From: Danxiaibacter sp048498555
GTDB taxonomy: Bacteria; Bacteroidota; Bacteroidia; Chitinophagales; Chitinophagaceae
NCBI GenBank assembly: GCA_048498555.1
Contig: JBEHXT010000020.1
Location: 1-64,000 of the forward strand
DNA: 64,000 nt
Direction of reading: 5' to 3'
Numbering within the stretch: position 1 is the stretch's first letter; every line of letters starts with the position of its first letter. Shown here piece after piece: positions 10,009 through 18,839 of this stretch. Below the pieces are notes generated by a model, which saw nothing but the letters and a program-made list of their open reading frames with translations, had not been told where the DNA came from and made no database searches. The position numbers were made by a program, and so were the translations under genes.

Positions 10009-11055
10009 TTACAAACCCATGAACTTGAACGCAGGTGTATTTACGAAAGATTTTACGGCATTGCCGGCATAAGTTTCATTGTTTGTCAAATTAAGTTTTT
10101 TTACGGGTGCTTTTTCTGAAAAATCAACATCTTTAAAATTTACCCAAAATGTATTAGGCGTTAACGTAGATTCAAAATAATAGATCAGGTTCTTATGATC
10201 CGCGACTGTTCGCCATCTTGTGGAGGAAATATTTGGTTGATCAGGCGTAGTTATGCCTAATGGTACTGAGCAATTTCTTATTACACTGAATACACTTGCT
10301 GTGGCGAGATGAGGATCGTCTGTAACGGGGATCGCCTTTATGTAGAAGCACGCCCTTACAAATCTGTCTGAAGCCCTGTTTGTTCCGGGTAACATGGTGG
10401 TGCCGCCTATTTCTTTCCAATACTCATTAAGTGCGAGTTGTTTGTCAAATATAGGCGAGTTGGTCATTACAGTAAAATCAGCGCCGTGATGTATCACCAG
10501 TTTTTTGTTGACAAACTCAAAAATGGCATTGTCGCCTGATGCATCTGAAATGGATAAATGCAATGTGGCTAATCTGTCTGATCCCGGCATGTTGTCTGAT
10601 ACTATAGCAAATGGTTCTTGTTGTAATGCATCTACAGCTTCTGCAACATTGCTGAAATTGTCCAGCACATATTGAACCCAGGCAGCTATCGATAATCCCG
10701 GCTTAGTTTGGTCCCAATGCGGATAATCTGATTCAACAAGCCAAAGGATATTGGCGACAAGCCCCTTTTCATTCATGCCGTCAGAACTTGCAAAATCATA
10801 TGCTGCTGCAACTACGCTACCATATTTCGATTTCCATTTGATAGATTTAGGTCCTACTTCTCCGTTGCGTTCCATTCCCCTTGGAAAGATCCACAGATTG
10901 GTTTTAATGTCTTCTTTCCAATCCATAGAACGAGCTGTAAGAATAAGGTTGTCTAAACCTTTATATACGACACGTGTGCAGCTTAGTGCCGAATAGGTTT
11001 TGGAAATAAACAGGCAAATGAACGTTAGCAGAATTGATTTGTAGAATGTCTTCAT
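10009..11055 (-). CDS. Linear amide C-N hydrolase, choloylglycine hydrolase / penicillin V acylase family
   Basis: A 348-residue Ntn-hydrolase from the start at 11055, chosen because a signal peptide (MKTFYKSILLTFICLFISKT) follows it directly. The open frame extends upstream to 11166, but that part crosses a repeat palindrome. Cys26 in ALS-CTRVVYKG is the expected nucleophile, exposed as the N-terminal residue after signal peptide removal. Other family residues are visible: ARSMDW (Arg/Asp), DGMNEKGLVANILWL, the MTNSP asparagine and the NRASDRF arginine. Family members hydrolyse bile salts, penicillin V or N-acyl homoserine lactones. An environmental Bacteroidota protein exported this way more likely acts on acyl amides or N-acyl homoserine lactones, but this is inference. 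Confidence 0.88.
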   Translation of the reverse strand: MKTFYKSILLTFICLFISKTYSALSCTRVVYKGLDNLILTARSMDWKEDIKTNLWIFPRGMERNGEVGPKSIKWKSKYGSVVAAAYDFASSDGMNEKGLVANILWLVESDYPHWDQTKPGLSIAAWVQYVLDNFSNVAEAVDALQQEPFAIVSDNMPGSDRLATLHLSISDASGDNAIFEFVNKKLVIHHGADFTVMTNSPIFDKQLALNEYWKEIGGTTMLPGTNRASDRFVRACFYIKAIPVTDDPHLATASVFSVIRNCSVPLGITTPDQPNISSTRWRTVADHKNLIYYFESTLTPNTFWVNFKDVDFSEKAPVKKLNLTNNETYAGNAVKSFVNTPAFKFMGL

Positions 11056-11142
11056 AATAGATTTATTGCATGCCTGTTTGGAACAACACATTTTCGAAGG
11101 AATTGTTTGGATTGGTGGGATGTTGCAACATTTCATTCCCGT

Positions 11143-11180
11143 AAAAAAAACATAGCGACGTTGCATGCAACGTCGCTATG
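11143..11180 (-). terminator. Strong rho-independent terminator for the first NHL gene, built on a perfect 30-bp palindrome
   Basis: Bases 11151-11180 form a perfect palindrome with 15-base arms (CATAGCGACGTTGCA and its complement). An eight-A run at 11143-11150 becomes an eight-U tail on minus-strand transcripts, as needed for termination downstream of the gene ending at 11244. The core CGTTGCA/TGCAACG is shared with the repeats at 11215 and 14878. Confidence 0.7.
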
Positions 11181-11214
11181 TTTAAATCATCAACATGATG
11201 TTCGTGGTTCGATG

Positions 11215-11237
11215 GAGGCGTTGCACTGCAACGCCTC
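11215..11237. repeat. CGTTGCA-core palindromic repeat, copy 1
   Basis: Arms GAGGCGTTGCA (11215-11225) and TGCAACGCCTC (11227-11237) flank a single central base. It begins seven bases after the stop codon of the minus-strand gene 11244-14255. It has the same design as 14878-14900 and the same core as the palindrome at 11151-11180. A shorter related ATGTTGCAACAT palindrome sits near 11120. Confidence 0.75.
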
Positions 11238-11243
11238 TCCAGA

Positions 11244-14200
11244 TTATTCAATCATCACCTTGTGTTCAAAAACGCCATCCTTGCTGATTACCTGTATAAA
11301 ATAAATTCCTGTTCTTGCACCTTGAACATTTACCGGTATTGTTTGTGTTTTGCTCAATCCTTTCAATATGTTATCCATCACTATTCTGCCATTGGCGTCT
11401 GTTATGCGAATCCGCGCATCAGCTGTATTAACATTATTCAGCTGTATTGAAAATGCGCCTTTATTCGGATTGGGAAATATGCGAATGCTTTGTCCACTGT
11501 TTAGCCAATCGCCTATAGCCAGTGCAGCCGCATTAACAGTGCCTTTCACCGCAAGATTTTTTGTAGATGCGCCCGGCGAACTCAATGTTATGTTTCCATT
11601 GTATGTGCCCGCAATATCCGCAGCTTTAAGCCGTATATAAATCACCTTCGAAGCAACTTCTTTTGCTGTAGGTGCAAAGGCAAGGCTTGGGCCATAACCT
11701 CCGCCGGATGTTAACGATACTTCATAGCCTGCAGGAGCTGTAACCGTTGCATTGGAGATTAAGTATAAGCCACTAATAGAAAATGCCTGCGCAACTGAAG
11801 CTGTTCCGGATGTAGTTATGAACGTTTTCAACACAGGGATAGACATCTTGCGCACGCGGTTATTGTTTGCATCTGCTACATAAATATTTCCTGATGCATC
11901 AACGGCAAGCCCTTTCGGTTGATTAAATTTTGATAGTGTCCCTATGCTGTCAATGAAACCAGCAGTCGTTCCTGCAAGTGTAGTTACTACACCCAACGGT
12001 GAAATTTTCCTGATGCGGTTATTGCCTGCGTCTGCAACAAATACATTACCGGATACATCCACAGCTACTCCGTTAGGTTGGTTAAATTGAGCTGAAGCAC
12101 CAGTGCCATCAGCAAAGCCCTTTGTACTTCCTGCTAAAGTGGTAACCACGCCAGCCGGTGAAATTTTCCGGATGGCACTGTTGTCTATATCTGCAATATA
12201 TACATTTCCACCAGCGTCAACTGCCGCGCCAACAGGCCTTCTGAACTGAGCCACTCCTCCAGTGTCATTAACAAGGCCGGCCGCACTGCTTCCTGCAAAG
12301 GTAGACACGGATGCTGCGGTTGTTATTTTGCGAACACGGTTATTCGTTGCGTCAGCCACATAGATATTGCCAGATGTGTCTATGCTCACGCCTTGTAGCG
12401 TGTTGAACTTTGCGGCGCTTCCAACACCATTGGCAAATCCTTTGGTGCTGCCTGCAAAGGTTGTTACTACCCCGGCAGAAGTAATCTTTCGTACAACGTT
12501 ATTTATATTATCAGCAACATAAGTATTGTTTAACGCATCTGTAATTACACCCATTGGCTGATTGAATTGCGCTGCAGTTCCGGTTGCGTTCACCAGTCCC
12601 GGTGCACCACTGCCTGCGAATGTTGTTACTATTCCTGCTGTGGTAACTTTACGGATGCGGTTGTTGCCCTGGTCTGCAACCAGTATAGTGCCGGTTGTAT
12701 TAATGCAAACACCTCTTGGTATGCTGAATTGTGCTGCAGCACCGGTGCCATCTGCAAAGCCTTTTGTGCTGCCAGCAAGTGTAGTAACGGCAATCGGATC
12801 AAATCTTAATACCGGTCCAAATGTATATCCTGTAACAGGTAAAAGTTTTGTTGTTGCTCCAATGCAGCTTATGCTGATATTGCCATTATGCACACCAGCG
12901 CCGGAAGAGTTTTTTAATCGTATATAAACAGTAATCGACGGCCGTTCGCCAGATATTGGAATAAATGTTAAGCCGGTCCCGAATCCGCTGGTTGGTGAAA
13001 CAGATACTTCATAACCTGTGGGAGGCGTGAGAGATATATTATGCGCTAAGTTATTTCCACTGACACGGAAAGACTGAGTAGAGGATGCAAGGCCTGTGGA
13101 CGTAATAAAGGGATTCAATTTGACAACACTTAACTTGCGGATGCGATGTTGATCCACAATATAATAGTTGCCATTATTATCCGCGGTAATGCCATATGGA
13201 TTATAAAAGTGTGCCGCCGGTCCCACGCCGTCTGCAACAAGGCCATCGGAGCCGTCATAGCCAGCCAGCCTGCTCGCCACCTTTAATGGTGTAATCTTGC
13301 GGATAATGTTACTTCCCGCAACATCTACATACACCTCTGTTGTATAAAGGTTATTGAGAGAATCGATTGTTAGGCCTATCGGAAAGCCGAAACTGTCGGG
13401 ATCTCCGTCAGCTGCGGTTTCCATGCTCGTAAGTGTAATCGATGTAACTGTAGTATCCGGTGTAATCTTTCGCATGGGGGCATAATACTCCAGCACATAT
13501 AAGTTTCCGCTTTTGTCAGCAATTATATCATGTGGAGAACCGAATCCGGAATGAGTGCCTTTTCCGTCATAAGAGTCGGTTCCTCCATCACCTGCAAACG
13601 TGCTAACCACACCTGCAGCAGTGATTTTTCTAATGCGATAGTTGTAGCGGTCCACGGCAAATAAGTTTCCCGCAGCGTTAATTGTAATGCCAATCAATCC
13701 ATTAAATCTTGCGGCAGTTCCGGTGCCGTTCACGTATCCCGTTGCAACCGCGCCTGCAAGTGTTGACACAATGCCGCCGGGGGTAATTTTGCGGATAAGT
13801 GTGCCGCCATCTGTAACATACAAATTACCACTATTGTCAGCAGTTATTCCAGTTGGTGAGGAGAATTTTGCTGATGCAGCGCTACCATCAAGATAGCCGG
13901 CAATGCCCGAGCCTGCATATGTTGTAACTACACCGTTAGTAGTCATCTTTCTTATGCGGTTATTGTCCCGGTCGCATATGAAAATTGCTCCCGACACTTT
14001 ATCAAACACCATGTTGGCGGGATAGTTAAAGCGCGTTGCCAGGCCGCTGCCGTTCGCGAAACCAGCTGCCGAGTCACCGGCGATTGTAGTAACGGAGTTA
14101 GCATCAAAATTTATTACAGTTTGTGCATAGCTGCTCAACTGAAAAAGTAAGGTAAATATAAGTGTTGTTAATCCAGAGGTATTGCATAATCTGGCTTTCA

Positions 14201-14255
14201 AAGCCTTGCCTGTTTGTTGGACAGGTTGAATTGTTATGAATAGGCGTCGTTTCAT
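11244..14255 (-). CDS. NHL-repeat protein with Ig-like domains and T9SS type A C-terminus (paralogue 1)
   Basis: A 1003-residue exported protein. It holds two blocks of NHL repeats (about residues 50-370 and 480-800) with the recurrent pattern GI..D..GN.YVAD..NNRIRKIT..GVV.T.AG, predicted to form beta-propellers. Each block is followed by a ~100-residue Ig-like module (FRVSGNNL..TPPTGYEVS; FSISGLYL..APAGYEVS). The C-terminus is a type A T9SS sorting domain (IFPNPNKGAFSIQLN to HKVMIE). Secretion and surface display are inferred from the sorting domain; the ligand or enzymatic activity is unknown. It is closely paralogous along its whole length to 14913-17909 just upstream. The long N-terminus before the hydrophobic LIFTLLFQLSSYAQ segment suggests that the true start may be internal. 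Confidence 0.88.
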   Translation of the reverse strand: MKRRLFITIQPVQQTGKALKARLCNTSGLTTLIFTLLFQLSSYAQTVINFDANSVTTIAGDSAAGFANGSGLATRFNYPANMVFDKVSGAIFICDRDNNRIRKMTTNGVVTTYAGSGIAGYLDGSAASAKFSSPTGITADNSGNLYVTDGGTLIRKITPGGIVSTLAGAVATGYVNGTGTAARFNGLIGITINAAGNLFAVDRYNYRIRKITAAGVVSTFAGDGGTDSYDGKGTHSGFGSPHDIIADKSGNLYVLEYYAPMRKITPDTTVTSITLTSMETAADGDPDSFGFPIGLTIDSLNNLYTTEVYVDVAGSNIIRKITPLKVASRLAGYDGSDGLVADGVGPAAHFYNPYGITADNNGNYYIVDQHRIRKLSVVKLNPFITSTGLASSTQSFRVSGNNLAHNISLTPPTGYEVSVSPTSGFGTGLTFIPISGERPSITVYIRLKNSSGAGVHNGNISISCIGATTKLLPVTGYTFGPVLRFDPIAVTTLAGSTKGFADGTGAAAQFSIPRGVCINTTGTILVADQGNNRIRKVTTAGIVTTFAGSGAPGLVNATGTAAQFNQPMGVITDALNNTYVADNINNVVRKITSAGVVTTFAGSTKGFANGVGSAAKFNTLQGVSIDTSGNIYVADATNNRVRKITTAASVSTFAGSSAAGLVNDTGGVAQFRRPVGAAVDAGGNVYIADIDNSAIRKISPAGVVTTLAGSTKGFADGTGASAQFNQPNGVAVDVSGNVFVADAGNNRIRKISPLGVVTTLAGTTAGFIDSIGTLSKFNQPKGLAVDASGNIYVADANNNRVRKMSIPVLKTFITTSGTASVAQAFSISGLYLISNATVTAPAGYEVSLTSGGGYGPSLAFAPTAKEVASKVIYIRLKAADIAGTYNGNITLSSPGASTKNLAVKGTVNAAALAIGDWLNSGQSIRIFPNPNKGAFSIQLNNVNTADARIRITDANGRIVMDNILKGLSKTQTIPVNVQGARTGIYFIQVISKDGVFEHKVMIE

Positions 14256-14754
14256 TTTTGTCTGTTTTAAGCAATTGAAGAATTGATTATAACAGGATTT
14301 AATAGGTTGAAAGGTTATAACGGTCCTGCCGGAAATGGCAGGCTTTTAGTCATTGTAAATGCTCAGTAAAGTAGTACAAGCGGATATCCGTAACCCTGTT
14401 GACAAGGTTATCCGCGCAGGTGTTATTTGTGTTGAAAGATCTGCATGTTTAAATAAACTGGCGGCATATTGTAGGTATTAGCAGTCTGTGAGGATAAGTG
14501 AAATTCGCAAAAGCGTTATGGGAATTTCCTGGTCTTCCTATTGGTAGTTATGATCGATTTTGATTTAGGATGCTGCATGCAAGGCAAATGGATTGGCGCG
14601 TAATCTGTCATGCTATTTAGGTATTGATAGAATTGTTTCATCGCGGTCAGGTTTAAATGTTCTCTTGCGTAAGGCGTAAGCAAAACGTTGGGGTGTGTTG
14701 AAATTCAGTAGTGATGCGTTGTGAGGGAGTATACAATATTAAAAAGCTTTCATG
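14256..14754. other. Intergenic stretch upstream of NHL paralogue 1
   Basis: About 500 bases with no convincing coding frame. It should carry the promoter of the gene starting at 14255, but I cannot place a -33/-7 Bacteroidota promoter with confidence. Confidence 0.4.
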
Positions 14755-14806
14755 AAAAAGACCAACGCAAAGCACATTATTTTATGCTTATCGCGTTGGC
14801 CTTTTT
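14755..14806 (-). terminator. Rho-independent terminator downstream of NHL paralogue 2
   Basis: Stem CCAACGC (14762-14768) / GCGTTGG (14793-14799) is extended by an AAAAA/TTTTT flank (14755-14759, 14802-14806), and a second inner stem AAGCA/TGCTT lies in the loop. The A/T flanks could serve either strand. It lies about 105 bases downstream of the minus-strand gene ending at 14913, and no plus-strand gene precedes it. Confidence 0.65.
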
Positions 14807-14877
14807 AATTTTTCTTTAATAAAAATTATTATACAACACGTTACATGCGTTGCATTGAGGAGACGTTGCATTAGGGC

Positions 14878-14900
14878 GAGACCTTGCAGTGCAACGTCTC
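14878..14900. repeat. CGTTGCA-core palindromic repeat, copy 2
   Basis: GAGACCTTGCA, one central base, then TGCAACGTCTC (10 of 11 arm positions pair). A further GAGACGTTGCA at 14860-14870 and a CGTTGCAT at about 14848 belong to the same cluster. It begins 12 bases after the stop codon of the gene 14913-17909, the same place as copy 1 relative to its own gene. Confidence 0.75.
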
Positions 14901-14912
14901 TAGCCCAATACA

Positions 14913-17909
14913 TTATTCAATCAATACCTTTTCTTCAAATATGCCGTCTTTACTTGTTATCTGGATAAAATAGATTCCTGTTCCATTGCGTTGCACAGTA
15001 ACTGGTATTGTTTGCGACTTAACTGATCCTTTCATTGTTTTATCCATCACTATTTTGCCGCTTGCATCTGAAATCTTTATCCTGGCTCCATCTGTATTTA
15101 AATTATTGAGTTGTATGGAGAATGAACCCTTGTTAGGATTTGGAAATACAGTTACTTTTTTATCAACATTCGCAAAGGCGAATGGAGCTGCTGAAATAGT
15201 TCCTGTAACGGGCAGGCTTATTGTTGCCGCACCCGGTGAGCTAACTGTCACATTTCCATTGTAAAAACCGCTAAGCGCATAACGGCTTAAACGGACGTAA
15301 ATGGTAAATGTTGTTAACTCTCCGTACAATGTCCCTATGGACATAGTGTTTGAATATTCACCTGCGCTTGAGGTCGCGATTTCAAAGCCTGTAGGTGCCG
15401 ATACTGTAACATACCCGGAGAGATAGGTGCCGCTTATGCCGAAAACTTGTGGAGCAGAACCCGTGCCGCGAACAGTTGCAAACGGTTTCATCACGGCTTT
15501 TGCCAGTTTGCGGATCCTGTTATTGTTTACATCAGCCACATAAAGGTCTCCAAATGCATCAATAGTTATTCCTTTGGGCTGATTGAATCTAGCCAGACTG
15601 GCAACGCTGTCCCTGAAGCCAATCCCCCAGCCAACGAGTGTAGAAACGTTGCCTTTCGGAGTTATCTTTCGGATTACACTATTGCCTGCATCAGCAACAT
15701 ACACGTTGCCGGCGGTATCTACGGCTACACTATTAGGCTGATTAAAACGCACAAAAGTTCCAATGCCGTCGCTATAGCCCTTAGCTCCGCCTGCAAAAGT
15801 GCTCACAGCAAAATCTGGCGTTATTTTACGAATGCAATTGTTGTCAATATCCGCCACATAAATATTTCCTGCCCTGTCTACCGCAGTGCCAAAAGGCCTT
15901 CTAAAGGCGGCAAGGGTACCGGTGTCATTTACAAACCCCGCTGCGTTTCCTGCAATGGTTGTCACAACTCCTGCTGGCGTTATTTTCCTGATGCGATTGT
16001 TATTCGCGTCAGCCACATAAATATTGCCATCCTTGTCTATGCCAACACCCTGAAGGCTGTTGAATTTGGCAGTGTTTCCAGCGCCGTTGGCAAAGCCTTT
16101 GCTGCTGCCCGCAAATGAGCTTACAACTCCTGCAGAGGTTATTTTGCGAATAAGATTATTGCCGTTATCTGAAACATAAGCATTGTTACTTCCGTCTACT
16201 GTAACACCTGTAGGTTGATTGAATTGTACTGTGGCACCAGTTCCATTAACTAGTCCTGGTGTTCCATTTCCTGCAATGGTCGTCACAGCTCCTGCCGGTG
16301 TTATTTTGCGAATGCGGTTATTGCCCTGGTCAGCTACCAGTATGTTGCCGCTTGCATCTGCACTTACACCCCTTGGCGCATTAAACATTGCAGCGGCGCC
16401 GGCGCCATCAGCAAAGCCACCGCTGCTACCCGCGAGTGTGGTTACAACTATCGGGTCAAACTGTAATGCAGGCCCAAATACGTTTCCACTAACAGGCAAA
16501 TATTTTGTAGTTGCAGAGGCGGAAGAAAGGCTCACATTGCCACTGTAAATGCCAGCGGGTGCAGTGCCTTGTAAACGTATGTAAACAATGACGGAGGGCC
16601 GTTCTTCTGCAATAGCGGGGAGTGATAAACTACTTGCATAGCCGCTGTTTTGTGACAAAGAAACCTCAAAACCTGTGGGTGGAACTATGTTTACATTTCC
16701 CGATAAGTTGTTGCCACTGATCCTGAAAAATTGAGATGCTGATGCTATCCCTTGTGCTGTGGTGAAAAGGTTAAGCTTGGGGACAGACATTTTTCTAATC
16801 CGGTTACTATCTGCTACATAAAGGTTGCCATTGTCATCCCTGGTGATGCCGTGTAAAAAGGAGAAACGCGCTGCACGGCCAATTCCATCAGCAAAAAGTC
16901 CCTCGGATCCGGCAAGCCTGCTCGCCACATGTTGTGGTGTAACCTTTCTTACAAGATAATCAATGCCACTATCAAAAATGGTGAGGTATAGATTTTCCAG
17001 GCTGTCGGATGTTATTCCAAGCTGGAAGCCATACAGGTCAGACGATCCGTCCGGAAGGGTTTCCATGCTTGAAAGTGGAATAGTTGTCACAACCGTATCT
17101 GTTGTAATCTTCTGCATGTTTGTATAACTGGTAATTACATACAGGTTTTGTGAGAAGGTCATGACAATATCATGTGCGGACCAGATGCCTGAGTTGGTTC
17201 CTTTGCCATCATAAGAGTTGGGCGTTCCATCTCCTGCGAAAGTTGACACAGCTCCGGCCGGAGTAATCTTTCGAATCCGGTTATTGCGGCTGTCTACGGC
17301 AAAGATGTTATTGAATGTGTCTAATGCAATACCCAACAAGCCATCAAATTTTGCGCTGGTACCAACGCCGTCAGCATAGCCCATTGTGCCGTTCCCGGCG
17401 AGCGTGATAACCGTGCCTGTAGTGGAAATTTTTCGGAGGTAACGCTCGGCATCAGTTACGTAAACATTGCCGATCCTGTCTACCGCAATGCCATACGGCC
17501 GGTTAAATCTTGCCGAAGCAGCAGCGCCGTCAACATGCCCGCTTGCGCCTGTTCCGGCATAAGTAGTAACCACGCCGTCGGTCGTCATTTTACGGATGCG
17601 GTTGTTAAACCAGTCGCATATATAAATGCATCCGGATACTTTATCGAACACCATGTTTGCCGGTAAGTAAAAGCGGGCAGAAGGGCCGGTGCCATTGGCA
17701 GAGCCGCTGGCTTCATCACCGGCAATTGTTGAAACTGAAATCGGATCGAAATTAACTGCAGGTTGTGCGAGCAGGTGTGTACAAAATAACGTTAGCAGGG
17801 AAACAAAAGATACAGTGATTTTTTTTCTTGAATGATTGCAAATGGTTTTTAAGAGCACATTTTCACGAAAGAAAAAAGAATGGTTTCGCTTTGATAAAAC
17901 TGTTTTCAT
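14913..17909 (-). CDS. NHL-repeat protein with Ig-like domains and T9SS type A C-terminus (paralogue 2)
   Basis: A 998-residue protein with the same order of parts as 11244-14255: hydrophobic export segment (VSFVSLLTLFCTHLLAQ), first NHL block (~50-370), Ig-like module, second NHL block (~480-800) with repeats such as GVSADASGNILVADQGNNRI, a second Ig-like module, and a type A sorting domain (VFPNPNKGSFSIQLN to EEKVLIE). Predicted to be a secreted or surface beta-propeller protein. The signal sequence begins only after ~30 charged residues, so the start may be internal. The pair looks like a tandem gene duplication that included the 3' flank, because both genes are followed by the same short palindromic repeat. 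Confidence 0.88.
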   Translation of the reverse strand: MKTVLSKRNHSFFFRENVLLKTICNHSRKKITVSFVSLLTLFCTHLLAQPAVNFDPISVSTIAGDEASGSANGTGPSARFYLPANMVFDKVSGCIYICDWFNNRIRKMTTDGVVTTYAGTGASGHVDGAAASARFNRPYGIAVDRIGNVYVTDAERYLRKISTTGTVITLAGNGTMGYADGVGTSAKFDGLLGIALDTFNNIFAVDSRNNRIRKITPAGAVSTFAGDGTPNSYDGKGTNSGIWSAHDIVMTFSQNLYVITSYTNMQKITTDTVVTTIPLSSMETLPDGSSDLYGFQLGITSDSLENLYLTIFDSGIDYLVRKVTPQHVASRLAGSEGLFADGIGRAARFSFLHGITRDDNGNLYVADSNRIRKMSVPKLNLFTTAQGIASASQFFRISGNNLSGNVNIVPPTGFEVSLSQNSGYASSLSLPAIAEERPSVIVYIRLQGTAPAGIYSGNVSLSSASATTKYLPVSGNVFGPALQFDPIVVTTLAGSSGGFADGAGAAAMFNAPRGVSADASGNILVADQGNNRIRKITPAGAVTTIAGNGTPGLVNGTGATVQFNQPTGVTVDGSNNAYVSDNGNNLIRKITSAGVVSSFAGSSKGFANGAGNTAKFNSLQGVGIDKDGNIYVADANNNRIRKITPAGVVTTIAGNAAGFVNDTGTLAAFRRPFGTAVDRAGNIYVADIDNNCIRKITPDFAVSTFAGGAKGYSDGIGTFVRFNQPNSVAVDTAGNVYVADAGNSVIRKITPKGNVSTLVGWGIGFRDSVASLARFNQPKGITIDAFGDLYVADVNNNRIRKLAKAVMKPFATVRGTGSAPQVFGISGTYLSGYVTVSAPTGFEIATSSAGEYSNTMSIGTLYGELTTFTIYVRLSRYALSGFYNGNVTVSSPGAATISLPVTGTISAAPFAFANVDKKVTVFPNPNKGSFSIQLNNLNTDGARIKISDASGKIVMDKTMKGSVKSQTIPVTVQRNGTGIYFIQITSKDGIFEEKVLIE

Positions 17910-18839
17910 CTCAATTGTTTTTAAACATTTGAATTAAATGATATCATCAAAATAATGTCGTTTAGCCAGTAAGAATCAATCTTAAATATGTAATGATAAG
18001 CCGTTTAAATACAGGTGTCCGGACTAAGCGGCATTGAACGGTAACATAATAACATTGCCTGTATTTCAGATGTGGCAAATATGCGCGTAGTATATAGCGT
18101 GAAATAACAAGCAATATAACCGACGAATGACCGGTTATGTATTACCGATAATTGTTCCGTAGTAATTTTTTCGGATAAAGGCCTGCGGTTCAGTTTTTTT
18201 CTCTTCGGTGCTGGAAACCGGTGCGGGCTGAAGTGTTTTTCAGCAAGTAATGACAAGCGGTGTAGACATGTTTCATTTTAAAAAAGGTTTGGTATACAAA
18301 TAGTTAAGCTGGTTTTGCAGAGAGCATTGGAGATGGGCTCTTTTACTTGCGCCGTAAAAAAAAAGGGTAATTGCCTTCAATATTACTTATTTTTTTTAGC
18401 AAGTGCAAGTGTTGTAAGGCAGGTGCGGACTGCCTTTGTGATAAAAATGGGCCGCGGTTGTGTTAAATCACAATTGTGGGGCTATGCAGGTGTATACTTT
18501 TACATTGTATTTATACCCGCTGCAATTAGTTCTTAATAATCCACCTGCATAAAAAAGCCATTCATTAAATGTTACTGCGTTGAAAAACCGGTTGATCTTA
18601 TTCCTGTTTGCATTTATGAAAATTTGATTGCCTGCATTCAACTACAAAACGGCTTGTGTAACAACGTTTTTATCGCCTTCTGCAAACGCATACAAAAACA
18701 AGAAGTTTTTGATGTGTAAAAAAATGTTCAATAACTCAATAATGCTAATTGTATGGTATGCATTGGCCACTGCATCCCTCTCAGAATATTAGCAGTATCA
18801 ATTATTTTTTATTTCACTCATTATTTTAAAAAATAAGCT
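17910..18839. other. Long divergent intergenic region (930 bp)
   Basis: It separates the divergent genes at 17909 (minus) and 18840 (plus) and so should hold both promoters. Short open frames of 83 and 73 codons are present, but they lack family features and have unnatural composition. No tRNA or terminator hairpin seen. Confidence 0.45.

Noticed and set aside
11056..11166. Longer N-terminus for the Ntn-hydrolase
   Set aside because: It would run through the CGTTGCA palindrome/terminator and place 37 residues before a perfect signal peptide.
18005..18256. 83-codon minus-strand open frame
   Set aside because: No family features, odd composition, no export signal, lies in a promoter-type region.
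18315..18536. 73-codon plus-strand open frame
   Set aside because: Low-complexity start, no similarity to known families, no following hairpin or coupled gene.
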